Source: Acetobacter vaccinii (GTDB lineage: Bacteria; Pseudomonadota; Alphaproteobacteria; Acetobacterales; Acetobacteraceae). From it: DNA of 64,000 bases. A model generated the notes under the pieces. It had not been told where the DNA came from. It did no database searches and saw only the letters and a program-made list of their open reading frames with translations. The position numbers and the translations under genes are program-made. The first letter of the stretch is position 1. Every line of letters begins with the position of its first letter. Location: NCBI RefSeq assembly GCF_008365315.1, contig NZ_CP043506.1, positions 1,966,001 through 2,030,000 on the forward strand, in the 5' to 3' direction. Below are positions 8,843 to 15,685 of the stretch, piece by piece.

Positions 8843-9023
8843 GTGCGTTCTCCAATCCCTTCACAAATTCCAGCGCGGCCCGATAGTCCATGTGATCGAC
8901 GGGCTCGCCGTCACTGATCCGATAGATCAGACCGTGCCCTTTGAATTTCCGGGTTATGTCGTGAGCGTAACCCATTCGGTTTAGCCTCTGATTGAGGCTC
9001 ATGTTTTCTAAGTCAGGCATCAC
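8835..9023 (-). CDS. small phage hypothetical protein (62 aa)
   Basis: A small hydrophilic protein (LENMSLNQRLNRMGYAHDITRKFKGH, then MDYRAALEFVKGLENARG). Start and stop overlap its neighbours by a few bases, so it is part of the coupled leftward early operon. The pattern of a short basic segment followed by an amphipathic helix gives no function. Confidence 0.55.
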   Translation of the reverse strand: MMPDLENMSLNQRLNRMGYAHDITRKFKGHGLIYRISDGEPVDHMDYRAALEFVKGLENARG

Positions 9024-9367
9024 CCCACATCCTGCGCTGCGTCGATGGCTTCGCGTAGGTCATAACTGGACGCGATTTTATCGCCCATGCAGTTGTTGAC
9101 TACGCGCAAAGGCCTCTCGCCTAGTCCGTGGTTTTCAAACTGGCACTGATTATCAGCCAACCAATCCAACCGCTCACTATCCCGCCCAATCTCCGCCCGC
9201 ACGCGCTGTTCTGCCCGGCGTTCGGCTTCGAGGATCATGTCTCCGGCCTCGCGCAGATGACCGTCATCATAATGCAGCGGGTAAGCCAATCGGACGGCCA
9301 GTTCTAGCGTCTGCTCCTCTCTCGTCCTCATACCACGTCTCCTAGGTTGCGGATTGCTTTGGCTCAC
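9020..9367 (-). CDS. phage hypothetical protein (115 aa)
   Basis: A 115-residue protein with an Arg-rich N-terminus (PRRRGMRTREEQ), a long charged helix (EAERRAEQRVRAEIGRDSERLDWLADN) and a C-terminal part ending in a small helical segment. The 'DSERLDWLADN' type segment recurs in many phage early proteins of unknown role. ATGA-type overlaps on both ends place it in the leftward operon. Confidence 0.55.
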   Translation of the reverse strand: MSQSNPQPRRRGMRTREEQTLELAVRLAYPLHYDDGHLREAGDMILEAERRAEQRVRAEIGRDSERLDWLADNQCQFENHGLGERPLRVVNNCMGDKIASSYDLREAIDAAQDVG

Positions 9368-9735
9368 TCAGCCGCGCTGAGCCTGCGCTGGATGCAATTT
9401 TCCCGGGCAAACCCGTTAGGCTCCTTTTCATGTTCGAGATAATATTTATCACTTACACGTTGCGCTTCCTTAGCAGCACGCTCCCGCTCCCCCGCCAGCA
9501 TCTCGGCTATTTGCGTGGGGGGGATGATGGGGCCGATGTAGCGATATTCAGGCACGCGGTATGCGACTTCATCCAGCGTCAAGTAGTAACGCTTCTCGGA
9601 ATCCCACCAGTATTTGTTGGCGGCGTCCCACCATTTTACTTGCTGTATCGTTAAACCTATTGCGTGCCACCCATCCCGCTCAGGAAACATCGGCACGCCG
9701 GGCCGCTCTGGGTTGGGCCAGTTGTTTTTATTCAT
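9364..9735 (-). CDS. phage hypothetical protein (123 aa)
   Basis: A 123-residue protein opening with NKNNWPNPERPGVPMFPERDGWH, which closely echoes the opening of the next upstream protein (NWPNPERIKW). The C-terminal half is a charged helix. The shared NWPNPER start suggests the two arose by duplication or share a peptide-level role. It overlaps both neighbours by 4 bp. No known function. Confidence 0.55.
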   Translation of the reverse strand: MNKNNWPNPERPGVPMFPERDGWHAIGLTIQQVKWWDAANKYWWDSEKRYYLTLDEVAYRVPEYRYIGPIIPPTQIAEMLAGERERAAKEAQRVSDKYYLEHEKEPNGFARENCIQRRLSAAE

Positions 9736-10088
9736 GCTGGTGACCCTTTACGAACAGGGAAAGGTTCAGCCTTCCCTTGTTGCGCAACGCTATAAGCGAT
9801 GTATGAGGCAGCCGTAAAACCATCCTCACCCATGAAACAACAGCGGACAGCCAGCCCTAATTTCAGAAGATCATCACGGGCAGATTTACTGATAACATTC
9901 CCATCATATACAGGGCCTTGGTATAGCAATTGCTTAAGCTGCTCTCTATGCGCAGCAGGTAACGCGTCCCAAACGACAGACCCATAGGAAAAATATCCTT
10001 CGTCCGTTTCCATTTTCGACAAAGCTTCTTTAGCTTGATCGGCCCATTTTATACGCTCGGGGTTAGGCCAGTTTGTGGGGGTGGTCAT
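9732..10088 (-). CDS. phage hypothetical protein (118 aa)
   Basis: A 118-residue protein starting TTPTNWPNPERIKWADQAKEALSKM, sharing the NWPNPER motif with its downstream neighbour. The rest (LPAAHREQLKQLLYQGPVYDGNVISKSARDDLLKLGLAVRC) looks like a small helical DNA- or protein-binding fold but is not recognised. It is coupled by 4-bp overlaps to the exonuclease gene upstream and the next gene downstream. Confidence 0.55.
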   Translation of the reverse strand: MTTPTNWPNPERIKWADQAKEALSKMETDEGYFSYGSVVWDALPAAHREQLKQLLYQGPVYDGNVISKSARDDLLKLGLAVRCCFMGEDGFTAASYIAYSVAQQGKAEPFPVRKGSPA

Positions 10089-10672
10089 GCTGCAGCTCCT
10101 TCGGCGCGAAGGTGGAAATAAAGACGAGCGCAGGCGCGAACATCGACAAGCGCATCATGTGCTCCCTCAAGCTTTTCCCCAAAGAAGTGCTTGATGCACT
10201 CCTCCAGCTTGGGTGCTTTGGGTTTGTTGATGCCTGCAGCAATCATCCTTGGTGTCGGCGGCAGGTTTACGATTGGTGCGGAAGCTTCCATCGTGTCGAA
10301 GGCCGGGCTATCCAGCTTCCAACCGCGACCCAGGCGCTCGAACATGATGTTGATAATCTGGCGGTCAAACTTCTCGTTGTGGGCAATTAGTAGGTCAGCC
10401 TTACGGCTTAGGTCATAGAAAGCTGCAGCAACAACAGCCTCTCTGATGCCAATTGCCTTAGCTTTCTCGGTGGTGATGCCGTGTACAGCCGCAGCCTCTG
10501 TCGGGATGGCCCAGCCATCCGGATGCACAACTAGATTAACGCAGGATTGTTCGTTTCCAGAACTGTCAGTCAACAGTGCAGCAAGCTGCACACAGCGTGG
10601 CTGGCGGTCAGAATTGAGTGGGGCGAACCGGTCTGGAAGGCCGGTTGTTTCTGTGTCGTAGAAGAGGATCAT
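10085..10672 (-). CDS. DnaQ-like DEDDh 3'-5' exonuclease
   Basis: A 195-residue protein of the DnaQ/RNase T exonuclease superfamily. Motif Exo I is FYDTETTG (Asp6, Glu8), Exo II lies around LLIAHNEKFDRQ, and Exo III is the late GAHDALVDVRA with the His/Asp pair, so all DEDDh metal ligands are present. It follows recT with a 4-bp overlap. It probably trims DNA ends for RecT-mediated strand annealing, in place of the 5'-3' exonuclease usual in phage recombination pairs, or it has a separate proofreading or degradation role. The enzyme class is clear; the partnership is inferred from adjacency. Confidence 0.85.
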   Translation of the reverse strand: MILFYDTETTGLPDRFAPLNSDRQPRCVQLAALLTDSSGNEQSCVNLVVHPDGWAIPTEAAAVHGITTEKAKAIGIREAVVAAAFYDLSRKADLLIAHNEKFDRQIINIMFERLGRGWKLDSPAFDTMEASAPIVNLPPTPRMIAAGINKPKAPKLEECIKHFFGEKLEGAHDALVDVRACARLYFHLRAEGAAA

Positions 10673-11475
10673 GCTGGCACCTCATCAACCGGTGCGGCCG
10701 CGTGCTCCTGCGCGAACTCGGCACGCTTGGCGGCAATCATGTCCTTCACATCGGATTGCACGTCTTCGGGGATAGGGCGCCCGGCCTGCTCAGCAGCAAC
10801 AAGAGTACGCTGCCATGTCTGCCAGAGTACATCGGCGCAGGTCGCATCTGTGCAGCCAGCAAGGCGGCCTTTGAATATGGCGCGGTGGTCTATGGGTCTT
10901 GGCTCGGCGATGCGCTCTTGGCGTGGTGTTATGTCAATGGTTTCGGCAGGGATGTCGGAAGCCTCATCGGCGCTGATAAGGCCGCGCAACACATCTGGGA
11001 AAGCATCACGTAAAGCAAATCCTCTGGCGCGCATCTGGAGCATCCGGCGCGGATATTGCTGCCATGGGCCTTGTTTGGACCAAAGGGAGGCTTTCTTGGC
11101 GTCTGCTATGCTGAACTCACCACGCACTTCATCGCCATCTTTGCGCCGAACTATGCAGACGGCCTGAAAGTTATCGCCTTCGCCCTCAAAAAACTCCTTT
11201 ACCGACCCGCAAAGCCCAGACCCGCGTACCAACGCAAGCATAGCATCGCCCCAAATGCTCGGGCGTCCGTTGATGACGGCTATGTTCTGGATAGCCTGCA
11301 TAGGGGCCAAGCCAAGTTCTGAACCCATCTGCACAGCAATCATGATGTTTTCAGGCTTACCGCGGTAATCCTTGGGCATCAGGTCGGATGCGGCCGCCAT
11401 ATTGGCAAAGCTCATCAACTCCTGAAAAGTCGTTGGCTGCAAAACAGATGAATGGGTTGTCAGGGAATTACTCAT
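10669..11475 (-). CDS. recT: RecT-family single-strand annealing protein
   Basis: A 268-residue protein matching RecT-type recombinases. The region PENIMIAVQMGSELGLAPMQAIQNIAVINGRPSIWGDAMLALVRGS is diagnostic, followed by WQQYPRRMLQMRARGFALRDAFPDVLRGL. These proteins anneal complementary single strands during phage recombination. ATG 11475 is preferred, with AAGGA just upstream; the open frame extends further but overlaps the previous gene. It neighbours the DEDDh exonuclease and operates in the leftward early operon. Confidence 0.9.
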   Translation of the reverse strand: MSNSLTTHSSVLQPTTFQELMSFANMAAASDLMPKDYRGKPENIMIAVQMGSELGLAPMQAIQNIAVINGRPSIWGDAMLALVRGSGLCGSVKEFFEGEGDNFQAVCIVRRKDGDEVRGEFSIADAKKASLWSKQGPWQQYPRRMLQMRARGFALRDAFPDVLRGLISADEASDIPAETIDITPRQERIAEPRPIDHRAIFKGRLAGCTDATCADVLWQTWQRTLVAAEQAGRPIPEDVQSDVKDMIAAKRAEFAQEHAAAPVDEVPA

Positions 11476-11476
11476 A

Positions 11477-11938
11477 TCAACCATCCTTACGGGCGCTAAC
11501 GACCAGAACGGGTGCGCCGCCATTGGTTAAGGAAACACCGGGAAGGCTTTTCTTCCGGGCAAGTTTTTTCATTTCGTTGGTCTGGAACTTGTCAGGCTGG
11601 GGCTGCCAGAGTTCCGGATGCGCAGCCTTCAATGCTTTTTCATCAGTCACGAAAGGTTCTGGCGGCTTATCGCGGAGGCTGGCCTTCCAATTTTCTGAAT
11701 GGAACCCAGTCACGCCATCGCTTGCCATACGCTGCGCCAGATCTGGACGAAGAAGCTGAGCCGCCTGCTTGCCTTTGCTCTCCAGCTCTTCTGCTGCGCC
11801 GATAAGCTCCAGCAAACATGCGTCAGTATTGGCCCCATCTTCACGGATAGCCGTAATGAAGTGGCTCCATGCCGCTATGGCAGGGCGCAATACATCCGCG
11901 TGGATGCGGTTGGCGGCAGTGAGAAGGGGATCGCTCAC
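11477..11938 (-). CDS. phage hypothetical protein (153 aa)
   Basis: A 153-residue hydrophilic protein with a helical N-terminal half (LTAANRIHADVLRPAIAAWSHFITAIREDG ... LIGAAEELESKGKQAAQLL) and a charged, proline-containing C-terminal half. It ends at the start of recT with the stop and start codons nearly touching, and its own start overlaps the small gene upstream. By position it could assist recombination or nuclease regulation, but no family is recognised. Confidence 0.55.
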   Translation of the reverse strand: MSDPLLTAANRIHADVLRPAIAAWSHFITAIREDGANTDACLLELIGAAEELESKGKQAAQLLRPDLAQRMASDGVTGFHSENWKASLRDKPPEPFVTDEKALKAAHPELWQPQPDKFQTNEMKKLARKKSLPGVSLTNGGAPVLVVSARKDG

Positions 11939-12135
11939 GCCACCACCTCCTGAGCCTTCATAAGCTCTGCATCAAACACCAGGGCACGGGGAGGGCGCGT
12001 GCTGGAGTCCAGTTTTTCCCCTAGGTCACGCAGGAAGTATGCGTTGCCTGAGGTCATGTTCTGCTCTCTCAGGCACAGCGCTGCCGTTACGACAATATTT
12101 GTCAGATGTTCTTTTTGCTGTTCGGTGAGCATCAC
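11935..12135 (-). CDS. small phage hypothetical protein (66 aa)
   Basis: A 66-residue protein beginning MMLTEQQKEHLTNIVVTAALCLREQNM, a single amphipathic helix, then a short charged tail. 4-bp overlaps with both neighbours place it in the leftward operon. Not recognised. Confidence 0.5.
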   Translation of the reverse strand: MMLTEQQKEHLTNIVVTAALCLREQNMTSGNAYFLRDLGEKLDSSTRPPRALVFDAELMKAQEVVA

Positions 12136-12455
12136 GCCGCAGCCTCCAGCTCATCGTGTTTCTGATCAGCCTGGGTAAACGGTAAAAGGTCATGTTCCTG
12201 CTGGACCTTCTCCCAAATATCATTCACGTAGCTGACAAGCGTTTCCACGCTTTCGTTCAGCCACCGCACCTGCTCTTCGCGGATTGCGTCGTCAGGGAAC
12301 GCCTTTGTTTCAAAGCCTTTCCGTGTGCGCTCCAGTTCTGCGCATCGGGCCTCCAGGTCACCAACATCACGCGCGGCCCATGCCGGAGCGCGATCGGTGT
12401 TAAAGAGCCCATCATCCACAGCGCGTTCGTATGCGCTCAAGATTTTTTCTGCCAT
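12132..12455 (-). CDS. phage hypothetical coiled-coil-like protein (107 aa)
   Basis: A 107-residue acidic protein with long helical stretches (VGDLEARCAELERTRKGF; IREEQVRWLNESVETLVSYVNDIWEKVQQEHD) suggesting a coiled coil. It starts after a 78-bp gap containing a weak hairpin, and ends overlapping the next gene by 4 bp. Function unknown. Confidence 0.55.
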   Translation of the reverse strand: MAEKILSAYERAVDDGLFNTDRAPAWAARDVGDLEARCAELERTRKGFETKAFPDDAIREEQVRWLNESVETLVSYVNDIWEKVQQEHDLLPFTQADQKHDELEAAA

Positions 12456-12498
12456 TTTCTAAACTCCCTTGTGGGAAACATTCAGCCAATGCGGCCAC

Positions 12499-12520
12499 AA
12501 AACCCGGCCCGCGAGCCGGG
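12499..12520 (-). terminator. weak terminator-like hairpin in leftward operon
   Basis: On the minus strand it is a CCCGGC / GCCGGG stem with a 6-base loop followed by TTTT. It lies between the first gene of the leftward operon (12534-12791) and the second. It may attenuate transcription of the recombination genes unless an antiterminator acts; no N-like protein is recognised. Confidence 0.45.
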
Positions 12521-12533
12521 AAGTGCGGGGGCA

Positions 12534-12791
12534 TCAGGGGGAGAGGTAAGGCAGCCGAGGTAATCCGATCAGGTCAGCCCCCACATTCAGGGTGCAGAAC
12601 AGGACATTAAGCAGATCTGCGGTCACTGCTGGTGCGCTTCTGGCAAGGAAGATGTAGGCTAACAGCATTGTCCATGTTGCAATGCCAAGCGCAATTTGCA
12701 CGAAAGGATTATACAGAACCCCCAGAGTCCATTGCGTTGCAATGAATGATTTCGTCTGTGGTGCCGGTTTTGATTGGGTGTTTTGGTTCAT
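12534..12791 (-). CDS. small membrane protein, first leftward gene
   Basis: An 85-residue protein with a polar N-terminal tail (about 1-20, Gln/Lys/Pro-rich) and two hydrophobic segments (about 22-50 and 55-78: FVQIALGIATWTMLLAYIFLA and TADLLNVLFCTLNVGADLIGL). It is the first gene after the operator-like palindromes and is separated from the rest of the operon by a hairpin, so it would be made earliest. Early-gene membrane proteins of this type often act in superinfection exclusion, but nothing in the sequence proves this. Confidence 0.6.
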   Translation of the reverse strand: MNQNTQSKPAPQTKSFIATQWTLGVLYNPFVQIALGIATWTMLLAYIFLARSAPAVTADLLNVLFCTLNVGADLIGLPRLPYLSP

Positions 12792-12823
12792 AGCCCATCA
12801 CCTGATTGGTTGGTGAGCTATCC

Positions 12824-12872
12824 TTAACGCGCTTAAGTAAAATAGAGCAAGAGAAAATTTAAGCGGCTTAAG
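12824..12872. promoter_or_regulatory. operator-like palindromes before the leftward operon
   Basis: Two related palindromic sites lie between the repressor stop and the leftward membrane-protein gene. One is TTAAGCGGCTTAA at 12859-12871 (perfect about its central base). The other is TTAACGCGCTTAA at 12824-12836 (imperfect). They match the site in front of cro (13319-13331), so the repressor probably shuts off a leftward promoter here as well. The AT-rich stretches around them suit a promoter, but I cannot place -35/-10 boxes with confidence. Confidence 0.65.
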
Positions 12873-12876
12873 TTTT

Positions 12877-13260
12877 TTATTTTTTCATGGTTATCGCTGC
12901 CGCCAAGGCCTGCAGGGCGTCAACAGCGGCGTTCTGCTGAGAGGCTGGAATTCCTCTAAGGATTTCGAGGGCTCGGAGTTCAGGGGCGGTTTGAGCCTTC
13001 GCTATTTCCTCTGGGGAATCGCCAGTAAGTAGATATCGAGATGACACCCCCAAAGCCTCCGCCAACCGTTCAAAATTCAAGCTTTTTGGCACGGCTCTGC
13101 CAGTCTCATACTGGACGACAGAGTTTTCCGAGAGGCCGATCATGCGCCCAAGCTCTGCCTGTGTGAAGCCTTTTTGTTCTCTTATTGTTCTGACCCGTAT
13201 GCCAAAGGCTACTTTCTTAGGGTCTCGGTCTTCGATGCGCTTAGGTGGATTCTTGCTCAT
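12877..13260 (-). CDS. XRE-family phage repressor, no cleavage domain
   Basis: A 127-residue CI-like regulator. An HTH_3 domain spans about residues 20-78 (IRVRTIREQKGFTQAELGRMIGLSENSVVQYETGRAVP), followed by a short helical C-terminal region. It has no S24/LexA-type peptidase domain with Ser/Lys catalytic residues, so RecA-stimulated self-cleavage is not expected. Induction would need another route, such as the KilA-N antirepressor at 39.9 kb. It is transcribed away from cro, the classic divergent switch, and matching palindromes flank it on both sides. Confidence 0.85.
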   Translation of the reverse strand: MSKNPPKRIEDRDPKKVAFGIRVRTIREQKGFTQAELGRMIGLSENSVVQYETGRAVPKSLNFERLAEALGVSSRYLLTGDSPEEIAKAQTAPELRALEILRGIPASQQNAAVDALQALAAAITMKK

Positions 13261-13296
13261 AAGAGATTGTCGCAGTCCGATTTGAAGGGAGCATCC

Positions 13297-13331
13297 TTAA
13301 TTTGCTTGCAATCAAACATTAAGCCACTTAA
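13297..13331. promoter_or_regulatory. operator region between repressor and cro-like gene
   Basis: Contains TTAAGCCACTTAA at 13319-13331, the same palindrome seen at 12859-12871. A degenerate relative (TTAATTTGCTTGC) starts at 13297, 22 bp earlier, i.e. two helical turns. It occupies the 81-bp divergent intergenic space, where it can control both the repressor and the rightward early promoter. The AT-rich palindrome and recurrence are seen; binding is inferred. Confidence 0.7.
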
Positions 13332-13341
13332 GGTCATCATC

Positions 13342-13548
13342 ATGAGAGAAACACTCCTTGAGGAAGTCCTTTCCCGACGCGGGGGCGGCAAGGCAATCGC
13401 AGAGGCTTGCGGGGTCACGCAGTCGGCGGTGAGTCAGTGGAAAAGGGTGCCTGATAAGCACGTCGAAAAATTTGGTGCGGCAGTAGCAAAGCTGCTCAAA
13501 CGCACCCCTACCGAGGGGGCCGCACGTACGCATGGCGGTGCAGCATGA
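13342..13548 (+). CDS. Cro/YdaS-like small HTH regulator
   Basis: A 68-residue protein (RETLLEEVLSRRGGGKAIAEACGVTQSAVSQWKRVPDKHVEKF) with a YdaS/Cro-type helix-turn-helix, the recognition helix being TQSAVSQWKR. ATG 13342 is chosen over upstream in-frame codons because those would run through the operator region. As first gene of the rightward operon, divergent from the repressor, it is the expected Cro. Its stop overlaps the ssb start by 4 bp. Confidence 0.8.
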   Translation: MRETLLEEVLSRRGGGKAIAEACGVTQSAVSQWKRVPDKHVEKFGAAVAKLLKRTPTEGAARTHGGAA

Positions 13549-14048
13549 GCGGTTCCGTCAACAAAGTCATACTGGTGGGCAACCTGGGCAAAGACCCGGA
13601 AGCCCGCAACAGCCAGAACGGTGGTAAAATCGTCTCTTTCTCCGTTGCGACCAGTGATGTGTGGAACGACAAGAGTTCCGGCGAGCGCCGCGAGCGCACG
13701 GAATGGCACCGCGTTGTCATTTTTAACGAACGTCTGGCCGATGTGGCGGAACGCTTTTTGCGCAAAGGCCGCAAGGTTTACCTGGAAGGCTCGCTCCAGA
13801 CCCGCAAATGGACCGGCCAGGACGGGCAGGAGCGTTTTACGACCGAAGTTATCATCGACCGTTTCCGTGGTGAGCTGACCCTGCTGGACAGCCGCAACGG
13901 CGGTGATGAAGGCGGCCAGTCGCGCTCGGCTGATCCAGGCTATGGCCAGCGCGGGCAGGCCGCGAGTTCCAGTGTGGGATATGACCGCAGCCTTGATCGG
14001 CGCTCCGGGTGGAATGACCGGTCGCTTGACGACGAAATTCCTTTCTAA
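13545..14048 (+). CDS. ssb: single-stranded DNA-binding protein
   Basis: A 167-residue SSB with an N-terminal OB fold (VNKVILVGNLGKDPEAR ... TEWHRVVIFNERLADVAERFLRKGRKVYLEGSLQTRKW), a Gly/Ser/Asp-rich linker and the acidic tip DDEIPF that binds partner proteins. It coats single-stranded DNA during phage replication. It is coupled to the Cro-like gene by overlap and lies in the rightward early operon; RecT is on the opposite arm. Confidence 0.95.
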   Translation: MSGSVNKVILVGNLGKDPEARNSQNGGKIVSFSVATSDVWNDKSSGERRERTEWHRVVIFNERLADVAERFLRKGRKVYLEGSLQTRKWTGQDGQERFTTEVIIDRFRGELTLLDSRNGGDEGGQSRSADPGYGQRGQAASSSVGYDRSLDRRSGWNDRSLDDEIPF

Positions 14049-14302
14049 CCCCCGCACGAACCCATGCCCGTAACTGCATCCTCAATCCCCAATTTACGCG
14101 CGACTTCCGCCAGCAGTACCTTGCGCTGCTGGATGGTCGCGTACGGGTGCAGGAACGACCATAGCTCCGCTGCTCTGACAGTAGACTGCCAGAGGAACGG
14201 AGTATTGTGCATGGCGGCAGGCATCGCGTCGCACGCATTCAGCACGTCCAGCGCATACCGGCCGCCATACTGCACCGTTCCAAATTCGGTCTCCTTCTCC
14301 AT
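14045..14302 (-). CDS. antisense-oriented small phage protein (85 aa)
   Basis: An 85-residue protein on the strand opposite the rightward operon. It begins EKETEFGTVQYGGRYALDVLNACDAMP, continues in helices (STVRAAELWSFLHPYATIQQRKVLLAEVARKLG) and ends Gly-rich. ATG 14302 has AGATTGGAG-type ribosome-site sequence upstream; a longer frame to 14440 would overlap the divergent gene. It converges on ssb with a 4-bp overlap. Its inverted orientation inside an early operon suggests an independently expressed function. Not recognised. Confidence 0.55.
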   Translation of the reverse strand: MEKETEFGTVQYGGRYALDVLNACDAMPAAMHNTPFLWQSTVRAAELWSFLHPYATIQQRKVLLAEVARKLGIEDAVTGMGSCGG

Positions 14303-14344
14303 TGTTTCTCCAATCTCCCTTTCTCGCAAAACGGAGAATGGACA

Positions 14345-14650
14345 ATGATGATGGAAATTTCTCGGGAAAATGTTTCCCGAAATGTCACCCCAATTCCCTC
14401 GAACGAAACCTGCGCGGAAGCGGTCAGCTCCGCGATGCAACAGCGTTACGGGGATCTTCGCAATGCCGCCAAACGGGTGTCACGCGCACGCGGCTGGTCG
14501 GTGAAGGCTTTCAAAAATTGGCTCTACGGCACGAACGCGCCACGCATGCAGGACTTGATTGTTCTGATGGCGGACTGCCCAGAGCTGGAGCAGAGGGTCG
14601 GCCAGATGGTCGAAGAAACAAGGAAATGCCTACAGCAATCCAAACTCTGA
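14345..14650 (+). CDS. phage regulator-like protein with HTH-like segment
   Basis: About 101 residues starting at ATG 14345 (three ATG codons in tandem) after GGAG. The middle, AMQQRYGDLRNAAKRVSRARGWSVKAFKNWLYGTNAPRMQDLIVLMADCPEL, looks like a divergent helix-turn-helix of the kind found in phage early proteins that bind DNA near the origin. It overlaps the following gene by 25 bp in another frame. The class is inferred from pattern only. Confidence 0.5.
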   Translation: MMMEISRENVSRNVTPIPSNETCAEAVSSAMQQRYGDLRNAAKRVSRARGWSVKAFKNWLYGTNAPRMQDLIVLMADCPELEQRVGQMVEETRKCLQQSKL

Positions 14651-14907
14651 AATGGCGAGGATTCGGCTTTGACCGTGGCGAAGGCTTTGTTGAGTTGCGC
14701 TTTGGCGTCATTGGCTTTGCCTTCACGCGCAAAAGTCTTTGGGCCGAGGTACAGGAACTGCGTGAAAAGAACGCCCAGCTCCAAGAGGTAAACGGCGACC
14801 TCCTCTTTGGGTACAAAGAGTTGCGGCGGCGCGTGATTGCAATTCAGGTTGTGGCCGACACAACGAAAAAGCTGGCTGTTGAAATCAACGGGGAGGGTGT
14901 GGAATGA
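14626..14907 (+). CDS. phage hypothetical coiled-coil protein (93 aa)
   Basis: A 93-residue protein starting ATG 14626 after AAGGAA. The N-terminal half (WRGFGFDRGEGFVELRFGVIGFAF) is beta-rich and the C-terminal half (LWAEVQELREKNAQLQEVNGDLLFGYKELRRRV) is a coiled coil. It sits between two HTH proteins in the rightward operon, with overlapping start and stop codons. Function unknown. Confidence 0.55.
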   Translation: MPTAIQTLKWRGFGFDRGEGFVELRFGVIGFAFTRKSLWAEVQELREKNAQLQEVNGDLLFGYKELRRRVIAIQVVADTTKKLAVEINGEGVE

Positions 14908-15122
14908 CCCCATTTCCCGTTGAAGAAATCCGCAGCCGCCTCGCTGACGCCGTGCAGATGGAAGGCAGCCAAAGCGCATGGGCGCGCAAAGCTGGTGTTC
15001 CGCGAACAACAGTTTCCGAAGTCCTGTCGCAAAAACGCGACATACCAGAAAGCATTATCAATGCACTGGGCTACATCGTTCGCCCTATGTGCGTACCTGC
15101 TAGGAAGGGGATGAACCGGTGA
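14904..15122 (+). CDS. small XRE-like HTH protein
   Basis: A 72-residue protein. EEIRSRLADAVQMEGSQSAWARKAGVPRTTVSEVLSQKRDIPESIINALGY is a compact helix-turn-helix of the Cro/C1 type, followed by a basic tail. It starts in an ATGA overlap with the upstream gene and ends in an overlap with the methylase-like gene, so it is coupled to both. It may be an early-gene regulator. Confidence 0.7.
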   Translation: MTPFPVEEIRSRLADAVQMEGSQSAWARKAGVPRTTVSEVLSQKRDIPESIINALGYIVRPMCVPARKGMNR

Positions 15123-15685
15123 AAGTCCTGATCGGTGGAGAATACAGCGGGCGGGTGCGTGATGCTTTCCTTACGTGCGGCCATGATGCCATGTCCTGCG
15201 ATCTGCTCCCGACCGAAAGGCCGGGTCCGCACTACCAGGGCGATGTGAGGGATGTTCTGGATTATCCGTGGGATATTGCAGTCTTTCATCCTCCATGCAC
15301 GGATCTGTCTGTGTCTGGGGCGCGCCACTTTGCGGGAAAGCGGGTGGACGGCCGCCAGCAGGCTTCGGTCTCGTTCTTCATGACGCTGGCCAAGGCGGAC
15401 ATTCCGCGCATCGCCATAGAGAACCCGGTCTGCATTATGTCCAGCCTATGGCGGAAGCCCGACCAGATCATTCAGCCGTGGCAGTTCGGGCATGGAGAGA
15501 CCAAGGCAACGTGTCTGTGGCTCAAGGGGCTGCCGCCCCTAAAGCCAACTAATATCGTGGAAGGGCGTGAAGCGCGCATTCATCACATGCCGCCCTCTGA
15601 AAATCGCGGGAAACTACGGAGCGAAACCTATGCAGGCATTGCCGAAGCAATGGCCAGGCAGTGGGGAGAAATTGCAAATGTCTGA
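15119..15685 (+). CDS. short C5-cytosine methyltransferase-like protein
   Basis: A 188-residue protein with a Rossmann-type start (VLIGGEYSGRVRDAF, motif I-like), a catalytic-loop-like FHPPCTDLSVSGARHF (PPC as in motif IV) and IENPV (as ENV of motif VI). It lacks the target-recognition domain and motifs IX-X of full Dcm-type enzymes, whose usual length is over 300 residues. It may modify phage DNA or be a related enzyme with another substrate. The GTG start at 15119 overlaps the previous stop. No restriction partner is adjacent. Confidence 0.7.
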   Translation: MKVLIGGEYSGRVRDAFLTCGHDAMSCDLLPTERPGPHYQGDVRDVLDYPWDIAVFHPPCTDLSVSGARHFAGKRVDGRQQASVSFFMTLAKADIPRIAIENPVCIMSSLWRKPDQIIQPWQFGHGETKATCLWLKGLPPLKPTNIVEGREARIHHMPPSENRGKLRSETYAGIAEAMARQWGEIANV

